Shown piece after piece: positions 7,577-15,531 of a DNA stretch of 20,077 bases. Origin of the DNA: Tubulinosema ratisbonensis (lineage: Eukaryota > Microsporidia > Tubulinosematidae). Within the stretch, counting starts at the first letter, position 1; every line of letters starts with the position of its first letter. The stretch covers positions 1 to 20,077 of the forward strand of contig RCSS01000265.1 in NCBI GenBank assembly GCA_004000155.1, given 5' to 3'. Below the pieces are notes generated by a model, which had not been told where the DNA came from, did not search any database, and was given only the letters and a program-made list of their open reading frames with translations. Position numbers and translations under genes: made by a program.

Positions 7577-8179
7577 TTAATTAAATTCACACTTCATCAA
7601 TAATTCATTAAACTTATCTAAAAAGTAAACCATTCCTTTATGATATTTCCCATTTTTATGCTTATAATAATACTCTTCTATCAAATCTTTACTCATTTCC
7701 TTCCCACATACACAAACAAAAGTGTCATTTTGCAGATACAATTCATTTTCCAATTTTTTATATTCTGTAAATTTATGCATCACCAAAAAAACTTCATTTT
7801 CTAATTTATTTTCTTTTATTATTTTATTAATTTCTTTCAATTTTTCTTTCATTTTTAATTCATAAATTAAATTTTTTATTTTTAATTTGTTTTTAAAATC
7901 CGAGTAAAAACATTTCAACTCTCTGAGCAAATCAGATTCAAATTCTTTTAGAAAAGGTTTACCACTTTCTTCATACAATTTTATAAATCCTTTATCATGG
8001 TTGGTAAATTTACATTGTAAAGAAGTAAACTTTATTGATTGGAGTAATGTGTATGGACAGAATGAAGCTAACATGTATTTACATACTGAGGAATGTTTAT
8101 TTTTACAATATTTTTGTTTGTTTATCAAATTTCTGTTAGGACCTAAAAGTTCATCTAAAAGTATTCGTGCTTTTTTCAT
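7577..8179 (-). CDS. LUC7: LUC7-like U1 snRNP splicing factor
   Basis: This 200-residue protein begins with ARILLDELLGPNRN (4-17), equivalent to the Luc7 'LLDQLMG' opening. Zinc finger 1 is CCCH-like: C33, C41, C56 and H61, inside VCKYMLASFCP and CKFTNHD. A charged helical segment (about 95-130) forms the predicted coiled coil. Zinc finger 2 near the end has C156, C158, H174 and H180, in VCVCGKEM and HKNGKYHKGM. Luc7 proteins stabilise the U1 snRNP at 5' splice sites. Oddities are a C-x-C spacing where Luc7 usually has C-x-x-C, and the absence of the RS-rich tail of animal homologues. Its presence suggests that some introns remain in this genome, although none is seen here. Confidence 0.9.
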   Translation of the reverse strand: MKKARILLDELLGPNRNLINKQKYCKNKHSSVCKYMLASFCPYTLLQSIKFTSLQCKFTNHDKGFIKLYEESGKPFLKEFESDLLRELKCFYSDFKNKLKIKNLIYELKMKEKLKEINKIIKENKLENEVFLVMHKFTEYKKLENELYLQNDTFVCVCGKEMSKDLIEEYYYKHKNGKYHKGMVYFLDKFNELLMKCEFN

Positions 8180-8431
8180 GAAAATATTTAAATTAAATAT
8201 TTTTTCATTTAATTATTTTTATTATTTCTTTTTTAGTTCTCTAATAAAAATTAACAGGAGAAGTAGAAATTGTAATGCTTACAATTTATAAATTATGAGA
8301 ATGTCAATTTAAAATGTTTTTAAAATTTAATTTATTTTTATCAATTTTCGTATTTAAAATTTATTTTTCTGTTTTATTTTTTTATTTTCTAAATTAAATT
8401 TAATATTTTTTTATTTTACTTAGTCCTTTAA

Positions 8432-9061
8432 ATGCAAGACAAAAGTATCTGGCAAACCATTGGAGGTAAAAAATTTTGTTCTTACAAATTAAAAACACAA
8501 TTTGACACATTTTGTAAAAACAAAAATAATGTATCTGGTTTATGCACAGAACATTCTTGTCCTCTTTCCAATTCATTTTATGCTACCGTGAGAGAAGAAA
8601 ATGACATCTTATTTTTATACATCAAAACACCAGAAAGGATACATGAACCAGTTAACATGTATGAGAAAATAGAACTTAGCAAAGAGTACAATGAAGCTTT
8701 GAAGATGATTGAAGAAAGATTGGCTAATTTTGATCCATTTTTAGTTCATAAATGTAAGCAAAGGCTTACTAAACTAACACAATATTTGGAAAGAAAGAAG
8801 AGTATAAGAGAGAAAATTATAGTCACTGCAGTGTGTAAAGGTAAAAATAGATTGGAAAAATTGAGATCAAAGAAAGCATTGAATAAAGTAAAATTTGAAA
8901 AAAATATGGAAGAAGAGCTGTATGAAAGATTAAAAGAAGGANTATTTGGTAAAGAAATGAAAGAAAAACACGAAAGAAAAGTATCTTACTTGTTTGAAGA
9001 GAGTGATGACAGTGAAATTATTAAGAAAAAAGAAAAAAAGAAAGAAGTCTTAGAGTGGTAA
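8432..9061 (+). CDS. MAK16: MAK16-like 60S ribosome biogenesis factor
   Basis: This 209-residue protein has the Mak16 N-terminus: IWQTIGGKKFCSYKLKT (6-22), FCKNKNNVSGLC (27-38), then CPLSNSFYATVRE (43-55). Cysteines 16, 28, 38 and 43 match the conserved Mak16 set. The middle has the PERIHEPVNMYEKIELS and NFDPFLVHKCKQRLTKL stretches also found in the family. The C-terminus is Lys/Glu-rich with an acidic EESDDSE cluster. Mak16 is a nucleolar pre-60S assembly factor. The length is short of the usual 300 or so, with the acidic tail trimmed. An N at 8942 leaves one residue unknown. The start carries CCTTTAA upstream, a weak CC motif. ORC2 converges, with 11 bases between stop codons. Confidence 0.93.
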   Translation: MQDKSIWQTIGGKKFCSYKLKTQFDTFCKNKNNVSGLCTEHSCPLSNSFYATVREENDILFLYIKTPERIHEPVNMYEKIELSKEYNEALKMIEERLANFDPFLVHKCKQRLTKLTQYLERKKSIREKIIVTAVCKGKNRLEKLRSKKALNKVKFEKNMEEELYERLKEGXFGKEMKEKHERKVSYLFEESDDSEIIKKKEKKKEVLEW

Positions 9062-9072
9062 TTTAATAAAAT

Positions 9073-9840
9073 TTATTTATAAATGTTAAATTCTTTGTAT
9101 TTCTCATAAAAATCTGTCAAAATGTTCAATTTTACTTTAAAACCAATTATTTCTTCTTTGCCAATTTTTATAATTTTATGGTCAACAAATTCAGTCAGCA
9201 AATTTAAATATTTATTTTTTTCTTTATGCATTAATTTACTTTTCAAACTGTCAATCAAATCTTTTAAATAAACTGACTTATTTTTATTAAATAGTCTTAT
9301 TAAATCAATAAAAACAATTTGTGATTGTTTCTGAACATTCAAAAAAACATTTTCCAATGTTTTAAATTTGTCAATTTCTAATTTATGCTTCTTTTCTACA
9401 AACTCTTCTTTATAAGAAATAAAAGTAGTTAAATCTCTAAAAATAAAATTAAAATCTAGCAAATCTTGATGTGAAAAAGAAAAGTCAATTCTTTCTATTG
9501 TTCCAATGATCCTCAATGGTTTTATTTGCTTTAACTCAGAAAATTTATCAAAACAAAAATTTAAAATAATTATTTTTTCATTTTTTTCTTGGTCAGTTAA
9601 TGCTTTATGCAAACCTAATATTTTATTTTCTGATCTGTTTAATTTGTATTTTTTAGAATAAAATTCTATGACAGAGTCAACTGAGTCAGTTAAACCATTG
9701 ATAATAGGTACTTTAGGAAATATCTTCTTTAGCAGTTCTTTTTTGCAGCCGTAGCCATAAAAAAGTAAATTAAATTGACATAAATATTCTTTAAACTCAT
9801 CTTTTAATTTTAAATGAAAGTTTTCCAATTTTTTGCTCAT
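9073..9840 (-). CDS. ORC2: Origin recognition complex subunit 2
   Basis: This 255-residue protein matches the conserved C-terminal half of ORC2. FNLLFYGYGCKKELL (23-37) corresponds to the ORC2 'F-LLFYG-GSK--LL' block. A central strand, RIIGTIERIDFSF, sits where ORC2 has 'LIASIDHI'. FNFIFRDLTTFISYKEE (130-146) matches 'FNFLWYDVTTFxPYxxE'. The remaining 110 residues fit the winged-helix region. Metazoan and yeast ORC2 are about 570-620 residues, so the disordered N-terminal half is missing. ORC2 is part of the ATP-dependent origin-binding complex that loads MCM helicase; MCM5 lies about 3.4 kb away. I chose the ATG at 9840 because the upstream extension of the open frame is low-complexity, overlaps TRM1 and contains Ns. 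Confidence 0.85.
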   Translation of the reverse strand: MSKKLENFHLKLKDEFKEYLCQFNLLFYGYGCKKELLKKIFPKVPIINGLTDSVDSVIEFYSKKYKLNRSENKILGLHKALTDQEKNEKIIILNFCFDKFSELKQIKPLRIIGTIERIDFSFSHQDLLDFNFIFRDLTTFISYKEEFVEKKHKLEIDKFKTLENVFLNVQKQSQIVFIDLIRLFNKNKSVYLKDLIDSLKSKLMHKEKNKYLNLLTEFVDHKIIKIGKEEIIGFKVKLNILTDFYEKYKEFNIYK

Positions 9841-9889
9841 TAAATTTTCAAAAATAAAAAATAATAAAAAAAATAAAATAAAATTTTTT
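9841..9889. promoter_or_regulatory. Shared divergent promoter ORC2/TRM1
   Basis: Forty-nine bases, nearly all A or T, separate the two start codons. Neither start has CCC; both have an AAATTT-type block instead (AAATTTTTT before the TRM1 ATG, GAAAATTTA before the ORC2 ATG). The role is inferred from position. Confidence 0.5.
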
Positions 9890-11125
9890 ATGTGTGAAAA
9901 TGAAATTGTAGAAATTGAAGGAATAAAAATATTNNNNTCAAACAAAACATTTTATAACCCAGCACAAAAATTTAATAGAGATATTTCAGTCTTAGTAATT
10001 AACACTTATTTAAAAACATTAGAAAATCCAAAAGTATTAGAAGCAATGTCTGCTACTGGCTTAAGAGGAATACGTTATGCTAAAGAATTAATAAACAACC
10101 CAACTGTTTTTATGAATGATATTTCTGAAGAAAGTGTCAAAGAAATCAAACAAAATTTAAAATTCAATGAAATAAAAAATGTATCTGTCAGCCAAAAGGA
10201 CTGTATTTTATTAATGAATGAAAATAAATCATTTTTTAATGTAATAGACTTAGATCCTTATGGTTCATGCAATATTTTTATAGACAGTGCTTTAAAATCT
10301 ATAAAACACAATGGATTACTTTGTGTAACTTCTACTGATACAGNAGTACTTTGTTCTCAAAGGNTAAAATGTTTTAGTAAATANGAAACTTTGATAGTAA
10401 GAGAAAGTAGTTGTCACGAAGTAGCTTTAAGAACACTTTTATCATTTATTTCTAGGTGTGCAGCAAGAAATAATTGTAGTATTGAACCATTGGTTAGTAT
10501 TTCAGCAGATTTTTATGTTAGACTTTTTTTAAGAGTTAAAAAAAGTGAAAGTTTGGCAAAAAGGTGCTTTACTGACAATTCTTTTTACTTTTTTTGTGAA
10601 TGTTACAACAAAATTGAAATAAAAATGAATGAAAAAGAAATAAACAATTCATGCAAAATTTGCAAAAAAAGCATGAAATTGTGTGGTCCATTTTGGAACA
10701 ACCCCCTTTACAACAAAGATTTTATTAAAGAAATTTTAAAAAATGAGTTAGAAGAAAGAATTTTAGGATTTTTAAATATTATGCTTACCGAAGAAAATTT
10801 TTTGTTTTTTTATCACTTAAATGACTTAAGCAAAGTAATAAAATGTTGTACTCCTCCTCTTAGAAAAATAGTAAATGGTTTGTTAAATTCTAACTATAAA
10901 GTTTCATTGACTCATTGTAAATTAAATTCATTTAAAACTGATGCTCCAATTGAATTTGTTTATTTTTTGATATTTAAATGTAACAAAAAAGAATATGACA
11001 AAAATGTTTACGGTGATTATGAATTTANTTTTGAGGAGAATAAACAAACTGATCAAATNATNAGAAAGGATTTTTACAGGGGAAAAATGTTCTCCCATTT
11101 AGGTCCTTTAAAAAGAGCTGACTAA
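9890..11125 (+). CDS. TRM1: tRNA (guanine26-N2)-dimethyltransferase
   Basis: This 411-residue protein has the full Trm1 layout. FYNPAQKFNRDISV (21-34) is the family's N-terminal signature. AMSATGLRGIRYAKEL (52-67) is the SAM-binding loop. DLDPYGSCNIFIDSA (120-134) equals the catalytic 'DPFGSP' motif, with Tyr for Phe and Cys for Pro. SCHEVALRTLLSFISRCAARNN and SISADFYVRLFLRVKKS follow. A Cys cluster at 236/238 and 255/258/265 matches the zinc-binding insert, ending in CGPFW. It would dimethylate G26 of tRNAs. N runs at 9934-9937, 10344, 10364, 10384, 11029, 11059 and 11062 leave residues unresolved but do not break the frame. I chose the ATG at 9890; the upstream frame overlaps ORC2 and is low-complexity. 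The C-terminus ends near SHLGPLKRAD. Confidence 0.95.
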   Translation: MCENEIVEIEGIKIXXSNKTFYNPAQKFNRDISVLVINTYLKTLENPKVLEAMSATGLRGIRYAKELINNPTVFMNDISEESVKEIKQNLKFNEIKNVSVSQKDCILLMNENKSFFNVIDLDPYGSCNIFIDSALKSIKHNGLLCVTSTDTXVLCSQRXKCFSKXETLIVRESSCHEVALRTLLSFISRCAARNNCSIEPLVSISADFYVRLFLRVKKSESLAKRCFTDNSFYFFCECYNKIEIKMNEKEINNSCKICKKSMKLCGPFWNNPLYNKDFIKEILKNELEERILGFLNIMLTEENFLFFYHLNDLSKVIKCCTPPLRKIVNGLLNSNYKVSLTHCKLNSFKTDAPIEFVYFLIFKCNKKEYDKNVYGDYEFXFEENKQTDQXXRKDFYRGKMFSHLGPLKRAD

Positions 11126-11257
11126 ATTCTTTTAATTTATGCGTTTATAAACAAATTTTAATTTTTTAAAACACAAATTTTTAATAAAATTTTATCAAAC
11201 AATCACAAATTAACCTGTGACATGTAATAAAATAAAATATAAAAGAAAAAAAATAAT

Positions 11258-11261
11258 CCCC
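11258..11261 (+). promoter_or_regulatory. CCCC start-proximal motif
   Basis: AATCCCCTTATG puts CCCC two bases before the ATG of the orphan gene at 11264. This supports that gene being real. Confidence 0.6.
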
Positions 11262-11263
11262 TT

Positions 11264-11743
11264 ATGACAGTCTTACAGCTGAATAGTGAGATAAAGAATG
11301 ACAGAAATGTGAATAAGAATTACGAAAGTTACATTGAAAAAATAAAAGAAAACTTAATTAACAGAGTATCAGTGTTAGAGACACTTGAATCATTTGTTTA
11401 TTTGGATAGTATTGTTTACACTGACAGTAGAACTTACAGAGATGTTATAACACTTATGAAGCTATGCATTGATGAGAGAAATGCTGTGGAAATTTATTAT
11501 TTATGGGCTAAGATACTCATCAATCAAAGAAAATTTGAGTATTTGGATGATTTTATCTTTGTTACACTCTCATTTAATGATTATAATGCAATAAAAACTA
11601 GTTATTGCATGTTGTTTGATGTGTTTGATGACTATTTTTATAAGTTTATGGATTTACTGTCAGATGTAAAAGAGCTGTCTTTTATTTTTGATGAACTAAA
11701 GAACAGAATGGAGTCAAATGTCACAACAGTCTACACAGAATAA
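11264..11743 (+). CDS. Unrecognised 159-residue helical protein
   Basis: I do not recognise this protein. It has no signal peptide, membrane segment, zinc motif or nucleotide-binding motif. It looks all-helical, with alternating hydrophobic and acidic stretches (LETLESFVYLDSIVY at 38-52, AVEIYYLWAKILIN, YYKFMDLLSDVKELSFIFDEL). The spacing is compatible with TPR- or HEAT-like helical pairs but no repeat is clean. It is rich in Asp, Tyr and Val and has few Lys compared with its neighbours. Evidence that it is a gene: an unbroken frame, CCCC before the ATG, and codon composition less A-rich than the spacers. It lies between TRM1 (138 bases upstream) and the minus-strand tRNA. Confidence 0.7.
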   Translation: MTVLQLNSEIKNDRNVNKNYESYIEKIKENLINRVSVLETLESFVYLDSIVYTDSRTYRDVITLMKLCIDERNAVEIYYLWAKILINQRKFEYLDDFIFVTLSFNDYNAIKTSYCMLFDVFDDYFYKFMDLLSDVKELSFIFDELKNRMESNVTTVYTE

Positions 11744-11769
11744 ATAAATAAAATAATTAAAAATTTTTT

Positions 11770-11774
11770 AAAAA
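11770..11774 (-). terminator. Pol III T-run terminator of tRNA
   Basis: Immediately after the discriminator base, the minus strand reads five T residues, the usual RNA polymerase III stop. Confidence 0.7.
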
Positions 11775-11846
11775 TGGAGAATACAGGATTTGAACCCGCG
11801 ACCTCTTAATTGCGGATCAAGCGCTCTACCGCTGAGCTAATTCCCC
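11775..11846 (-). tRNA. tRNA-Ala (CGC anticodon by alignment), with C33
   Basis: The minus strand folds as a 72-base cloverleaf. The acceptor stem is GGGGAAT with ATTCTCC, the D stem GCTC/GAGC with loop AGCGGTA, the anticodon stem CTTGA/TTAAG, the T stem GCGGG/CCTGT with loop TTCGAAT, and the discriminator A. The acceptor contains G3:U70, the main identity element of tRNA-Ala, and the D-arm sequence is also Ala-like. The seven-base anticodon loop TCCGCAA gives anticodon CGC, which reads Ala codon GCG. Position 33 is C instead of the near-universal U. Box A (TAGCTCAGCGGTAGAG) and box B (GGTTCGAATCC) are intact. No intron and no encoded CCA. Confidence 0.92.
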
Positions 11847-11913
11847 AATTCATCAGGAGTATATTTAAAATATTAAGACTTTTTATATTTAAATAGTAAA
11901 AAAATATATTATC

Positions 11914-12492
11914 ATGCTTTACAAAAGAATATTTATCAGTGGACCGAGTGGTTCAGGAAAATCTACTGTCATTAATTATTTACTAACTAAACATCCTTTT
12001 AGATTTAAGCTGAGTGTAAGTCATACTACACGTGAAAAAAGAAATCAAGAAATAAACCATAAAGAATACCATTTTATTACAAAAGAAGAATTTTTAAAAA
12101 AAATAAATAACAATGAAATGTACGAGTACCAAATATTTAATAACGAATACTATGGCACATCTTTTGATGAGTTAAAATCTTCTGATAAATGTACAGTGTT
12201 TGATTTAGGAAGGGTTGGCATTGAAGCGGCAAGAAAGAATAATTTAGAAGGTGTTTATGTTTCTATTTTNTGCACCAAGCATAAACTAAAAGAAAATTTG
12301 AAAGAAAGAATTGGAAAACATAACCTTAAAAATGAGCATTGCTTGGATATTGATAGGAGGATTAAGGAATATGAAAAGGATGAATTATTCTTTACAAGTA
12401 AATTTTTTGATTTTGTTTTGTATAATGAAAGTAGTGTTGAAAAATTATTAAGAGATTTTTGTAAGATTATTGGTTTGGAATATGAAGATTAA
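11914..12492 (+). CDS. GUK1: Guanylate kinase
   Basis: This 192-residue protein has the P-loop GPSGSGKST at 10-18 and SVSHTTREKRNQE (34-46), the GMP-binding arm. The family usually has 'SVSHTTRxPRxGE', so Pro is replaced by Lys here. The next GMP-contact blocks are EYHFITKEEF (51-60) and EYQIFNNEYYGTS (71-83). The central strand CTVFDLGRVGIEAAR matches the 'ILDIDxQGxxxxK' region, and the lid and C-terminal helices follow. The length is normal for a eukaryotic enzyme (about 187-198). It phosphorylates GMP/dGMP with ATP to GDP/dGDP in the cytosol. One N at 12270 leaves one residue unknown. The start lies 67 bases from the 5' end of the divergently transcribed tRNA; no CCC is adjacent. Confidence 0.95.
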   Translation: MLYKRIFISGPSGSGKSTVINYLLTKHPFRFKLSVSHTTREKRNQEINHKEYHFITKEEFLKKINNNEMYEYQIFNNEYYGTSFDELKSSDKCTVFDLGRVGIEAARKNNLEGVYVSIXCTKHKLKENLKERIGKHNLKNEHCLDIDRRIKEYEKDELFFTSKFFDFVLYNESSVEKLLRDFCKIIGLEYED

Positions 12493-12756
12493 TTAAAATA
12501 CTTTTAATTTAANAATTTTTAGCTTTAAAATAAAATAAATTGAATAAATAAAATAAACCAAGTAAAAAAGTAAAATAAGTAAAAGAATGTATTTTTTTTG
12601 ACATTTTTGAAATTGACATGATTTTTAAAACATAAAATTTATTATTTTTTATTCGTTAATTCATGTTTCACATATTTAATTTTTTAAAAAAATAGACTTT
12701 TGTTTCATACAAATTTGTTTAATGTAAAGTATAAAAGCATTGATTTAGTAGCACTA

Positions 12757-12990
12757 ATGAAGTTGGTATATACTGTTTTAGCAATGTTACTTGGAATAAT
12801 CAATTGTAGGGCTGGATATGGTGGATATGCTATGGATGATCTGAAACAAAGCTCACTCTACCCTTATACCCCTCCAGTTGCTGATCCACTCCTTTCACCA
12901 TTAGGAAGAGGTTATGATCCATTGTTACCTAGTGCTAGGGCTNGAGCTGCAGCTTTAGCTGGAAGAGGATACCCTTATGGTAGGTTTTAA
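12757..12990 (+). CDS. Tiny secreted Gly/Tyr/Pro-rich protein
   Basis: This 77-residue protein begins with a clean signal peptide (residues 1-17, ending in a Cys, with cleavage likely shortly after). The mature part is about 60 residues rich in Gly, Tyr, Pro, Leu and Ala. It contains two loose repeats: DPLLSPLGRGY, and DPLLPSARA followed by LAGRGYPYGRF. It has almost no lysine or asparagine, and its DNA is visibly richer in G/C than the surroundings, unlike any neighbour. These features fit an abundant exported structural protein such as a spore-wall or polar-tube component, but I recognise no family. I chose the ATG at 12757 because the signal peptide begins there; the longer frame starts at a TTG. 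An N at 12944 falls inside it. Confidence 0.7.
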   Translation: MKLVYTVLAMLLGIINCRAGYGGYAMDDLKQSSLYPYTPPVADPLLSPLGRGYDPLLPSARAXAAALAGRGYPYGRF

Positions 12991-13239
12991 GGTCATTAAA
13001 GATATAATATTGTATTTTTATTTATTTTTTAAAATATCATGGTTAAATTGATATTTTTCTATTAATAATTCATAATTTAATTATTAATTTATTATTTATT
13101 TAGTAATTTATTATTTAATTAATTTTCTTATATTATAATTAAATTAAAATTAAAAATAAATATTACTTTTTTCAGAATGTAAAAATCTCTTTTTTTATTT
13201 AATTATAATAANTATTTTAATAATTAATAATTTCATTTA

Positions 13240-15168
13240 TTAAGGTACTCTTACCACAATTTTATTATTTTCTTTAAGAACAATTTTACCACTTTTTACA
13301 AGAAAATCAACACATTTACCAATCATTCCTTCATTAAAATCTTTACATTCTTTATAAACAGAAAAAAGTGGTTTAGCACAGCCAATAGGTAAAAAAGAAT
13401 AAATTTTTTCTGTGATTTTATCAATAACATTCATAAATTCAGGTCTGATCATTCCTTCTAAGTAATGACCTTGACTGACAGCATTGAGTGTAGAAACATT
13501 AAATAATCTTATAGCTTCATCTACGTGGTTTACTGATACTTCATCTTTAAATTCTATTTTAGCTAAAGCTTCACTTATTCTAATAATTGCTTCTAATTGT
13601 CTTACGGTAATAGGAATAGTCTTTTCTTTAAGTAAATATTCCATATTTCTTACTTTTTTTCTTGTCTCACAAAAATATTTTGTTAATTTTTTACTACTTT
13701 CTTTCGAAAAAACTGGTTTTATTTTCTTAGCTTTCAAAATAAATTCTTTCATTTCTTCAATGTTNAAAATTAACTTATTTTCTAAATTTTCTTTTTCTGA
13801 ATTATTATTTAAAATATGATTGGCTATTAAAGTATCATTTTCTAAAGAATAAAAATCTTTTAAAATAAAAATACAATCAAACCTGGAAAGAATTGTGTTA
13901 CTAAAAGAAATATTTTCTCCTGGTGTTTTATATTCATCATACCTCCCAAAAATAGGATTGGCTGCTGCAAGCACAGCACTTCTACAATTAAGTGTAGTAT
14001 TAATACCTGCTTTAGACACTGAAATTGTTTGTTGTTCCATTGCCTCATGAATGGCTACTCTGTCATTTTCATTCATTTTATCAAATTCGTCAATACAACA
14101 CACTCCACCATCTGCTAACACTAAAGCACCAGCCTCTAGGTAAAATCCATTACTATCTTTAAGTACTGAAGCAGTCAATCCTGCTGCTGAACATCCTTTT
14201 CCTGAAGTATAAACACCTATGGGAGAAACTTTGCTTACAAATTTTAAAAATTGACTTTTTGCTATTCCTGGATCTCCTAAAAGAAGTACATTAATGCTAC
14301 CCCTTGTTTTAGTATTACTACTTTCTTTAGGCACACCTCCTACAAGCATACATGCTATTACTTTTTTAATATCATCATAGCCATAAATGGATGGTGCTAT
14401 TGATTTAATGAATTTAAGTGGATCAAGGTTGTCTAAGTTCACTTTGCTTTCTTCTTGTTTTATGCTATTTTGTACTCCTAAAACTTTTATAAAAGTGTTT
14501 GTGTCACTGTGCATAAAAATACCTGTCACTTCTATCATAGCCCCTGTTTTGACTTTGTCTACAAAATTACCTTGCATAAACAAAGTCATGTGTCTGTTTA
14601 CAACTTTATTTTCTTCTTGTATTTTAATGTACTGACAATCCACTACTTTACTTTTCTCAGGTACAATCATATAAGAATCTAACCCACATTGAGGTGTACA
14701 GGTTCTAAGAAGAGAATCACTCATTTTGCTTACCAAACAGCTCTTACAAACCAAAAAAAGAGAAAGTGGTTTGATAAAAGGCACACCTGTGCTGATTACA
14801 ATTCCTTTTACTTTAACCATTTCATTTACTTCTTTACTTCCCAGTGAGTTTATGCTGATTAAATTTCTTGAAGAATTTAAACTTATAAAAATTTGTTTGT
14901 TAAATTTTTGTTGTAAACTTTGTTCAAAAAGTCTTAAAATATCCAAAGGATTTTTTATAAGCACTGAAGAGAGTGTTTTGTTAAATTTGAATAAGTCATC
15001 AAGGTTAATGTTTAAGTTATCAGTGTGAAGTGTTCTGTAGGGAAAGGTATCTTCGTTTTTGTATTCTTCAATGAATTTTAAAAACTCAATTTTTATGCTT
15101 TCTTCGTTGTACGATGGTTCATTTGTCAAAAGATCAATTGAAGAAATTCTTTCTGTGTCGAAGTTCAT
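13240..15168 (-). CDS. MCM5: MCM5 replicative helicase subunit
   Basis: This 642-residue protein is a complete MCM. The N-terminal zinc ribbon uses C141, C144, C157 and C161, and the MIVPEKSKVVDCQYIKIQE stretch after it is MCM5-like. The AAA+ core has Walker A GDPGIAKS (298-305), then VSPIGVYTSGKGCSAAGLTA. Walker B is CIDEFDKM (358-365), followed by VAIHEAMEQQTISVSKAGI. The arginine finger SRFD is at 428-431. The choice of MCM5 over other paralogues rests on the zinc-ribbon tail, 'KVSPIGVYTSGKG' and the ENISFSNTILSRFD block. A GTAKS-to-GIAKS change is the only notable motif variation. It is about 90 residues shorter than human MCM5. It forms part of the MCM2-7 ring loaded by ORC, whose subunit 2 lies nearby. 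CCC sits directly before the ATG. An N lies at 13765. Confidence 0.95.
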   Translation of the reverse strand: MNFDTERISSIDLLTNEPSYNEESIKIEFLKFIEEYKNEDTFPYRTLHTDNLNINLDDLFKFNKTLSSVLIKNPLDILRLFEQSLQQKFNKQIFISLNSSRNLISINSLGSKEVNEMVKVKGIVISTGVPFIKPLSLFLVCKSCLVSKMSDSLLRTCTPQCGLDSYMIVPEKSKVVDCQYIKIQEENKVVNRHMTLFMQGNFVDKVKTGAMIEVTGIFMHSDTNTFIKVLGVQNSIKQEESKVNLDNLDPLKFIKSIAPSIYGYDDIKKVIACMLVGGVPKESSNTKTRGSINVLLLGDPGIAKSQFLKFVSKVSPIGVYTSGKGCSAAGLTASVLKDSNGFYLEAGALVLADGGVCCIDEFDKMNENDRVAIHEAMEQQTISVSKAGINTTLNCRSAVLAAANPIFGRYDEYKTPGENISFSNTILSRFDCIFILKDFYSLENDTLIANHILNNNSEKENLENKLIXNIEEMKEFILKAKKIKPVFSKESSKKLTKYFCETRKKVRNMEYLLKEKTIPITVRQLEAIIRISEALAKIEFKDEVSVNHVDEAIRLFNVSTLNAVSQGHYLEGMIRPEFMNVIDKITEKIYSFLPIGCAKPLFSVYKECKDFNEGMIGKCVDFLVKSGKIVLKENNKIVVRVP

Positions 15169-15171
15169 GGG
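15169..15171 (-). promoter_or_regulatory. CCC start-proximal motif of MCM5
   Basis: The minus strand reads AAATCCC directly against the MCM5 ATG. Confidence 0.65.
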
Positions 15172-15389
15172 ATTTATTTTTAAAATTAATTTAATAAAAA
15201 ATTCAAAAAAATAAAATTTTAATAATTTAGTAATAAAATAATTTAGTTTGTAATATATTAAAAAGAATGAAATAAATTATTAAAAAATAATTTTATTGAT
15301 TCTATAAAGAAATTTTAGAATTAAAAACATTTACAAGAGTGTAGAAGAATTAATTCAGTTATTTAAACCTGCAAGGTAAGGTAGATTTA

Positions 15390-15466
15390 GGCTATCAATA
15401 TAGTTTACGTCAATAAGTTTTAGAGTATAAAAAGTTTTACATCTTAAGCTACATTAAATTATATAG
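15390..15466 (-). repeat. Dispersed degenerate repeat, second inverted copy
   Basis: Read in reverse complement, this stretch follows copy 1 nearly without gaps. TCAATATAG and ACATCTTAAGCTACA align with TCAATATAG and AGTATCTTGTGCTATA of the reverse-complemented left copy at almost the same spacing. Divergence is greater than between the two forward copies. Confidence 0.45.
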
Positions 15467-15531
15467 GAATAGATTATATCGCAATTTTATTATTGATTAG
15501 GTTTTTTTACAACAAATATTGCCATGTATTG

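Noticed and set aside
8001..8291. 96-codon plus-strand frame
   Set aside because: It is the antisense of the LUC7 N-terminus and runs into low-complexity sequence.
9841..9945. N-terminal extension of ORC2 with a hydrophobic segment
   Set aside because: It is low-complexity, contains Ns and overlaps the TRM1 start. ORC2 needs no membrane segment.
11775..11846. tRNA-Arg(CCG) reading of the anticodon loop, which would restore U33
   Set aside because: Shifting the loop by one base breaks the anticodon stem, and G3:U70 points to alanine.
13484..15028. Several frames within the MCM5 gene
   Set aside because: All are shadows of the clear MCM5 reading frame.
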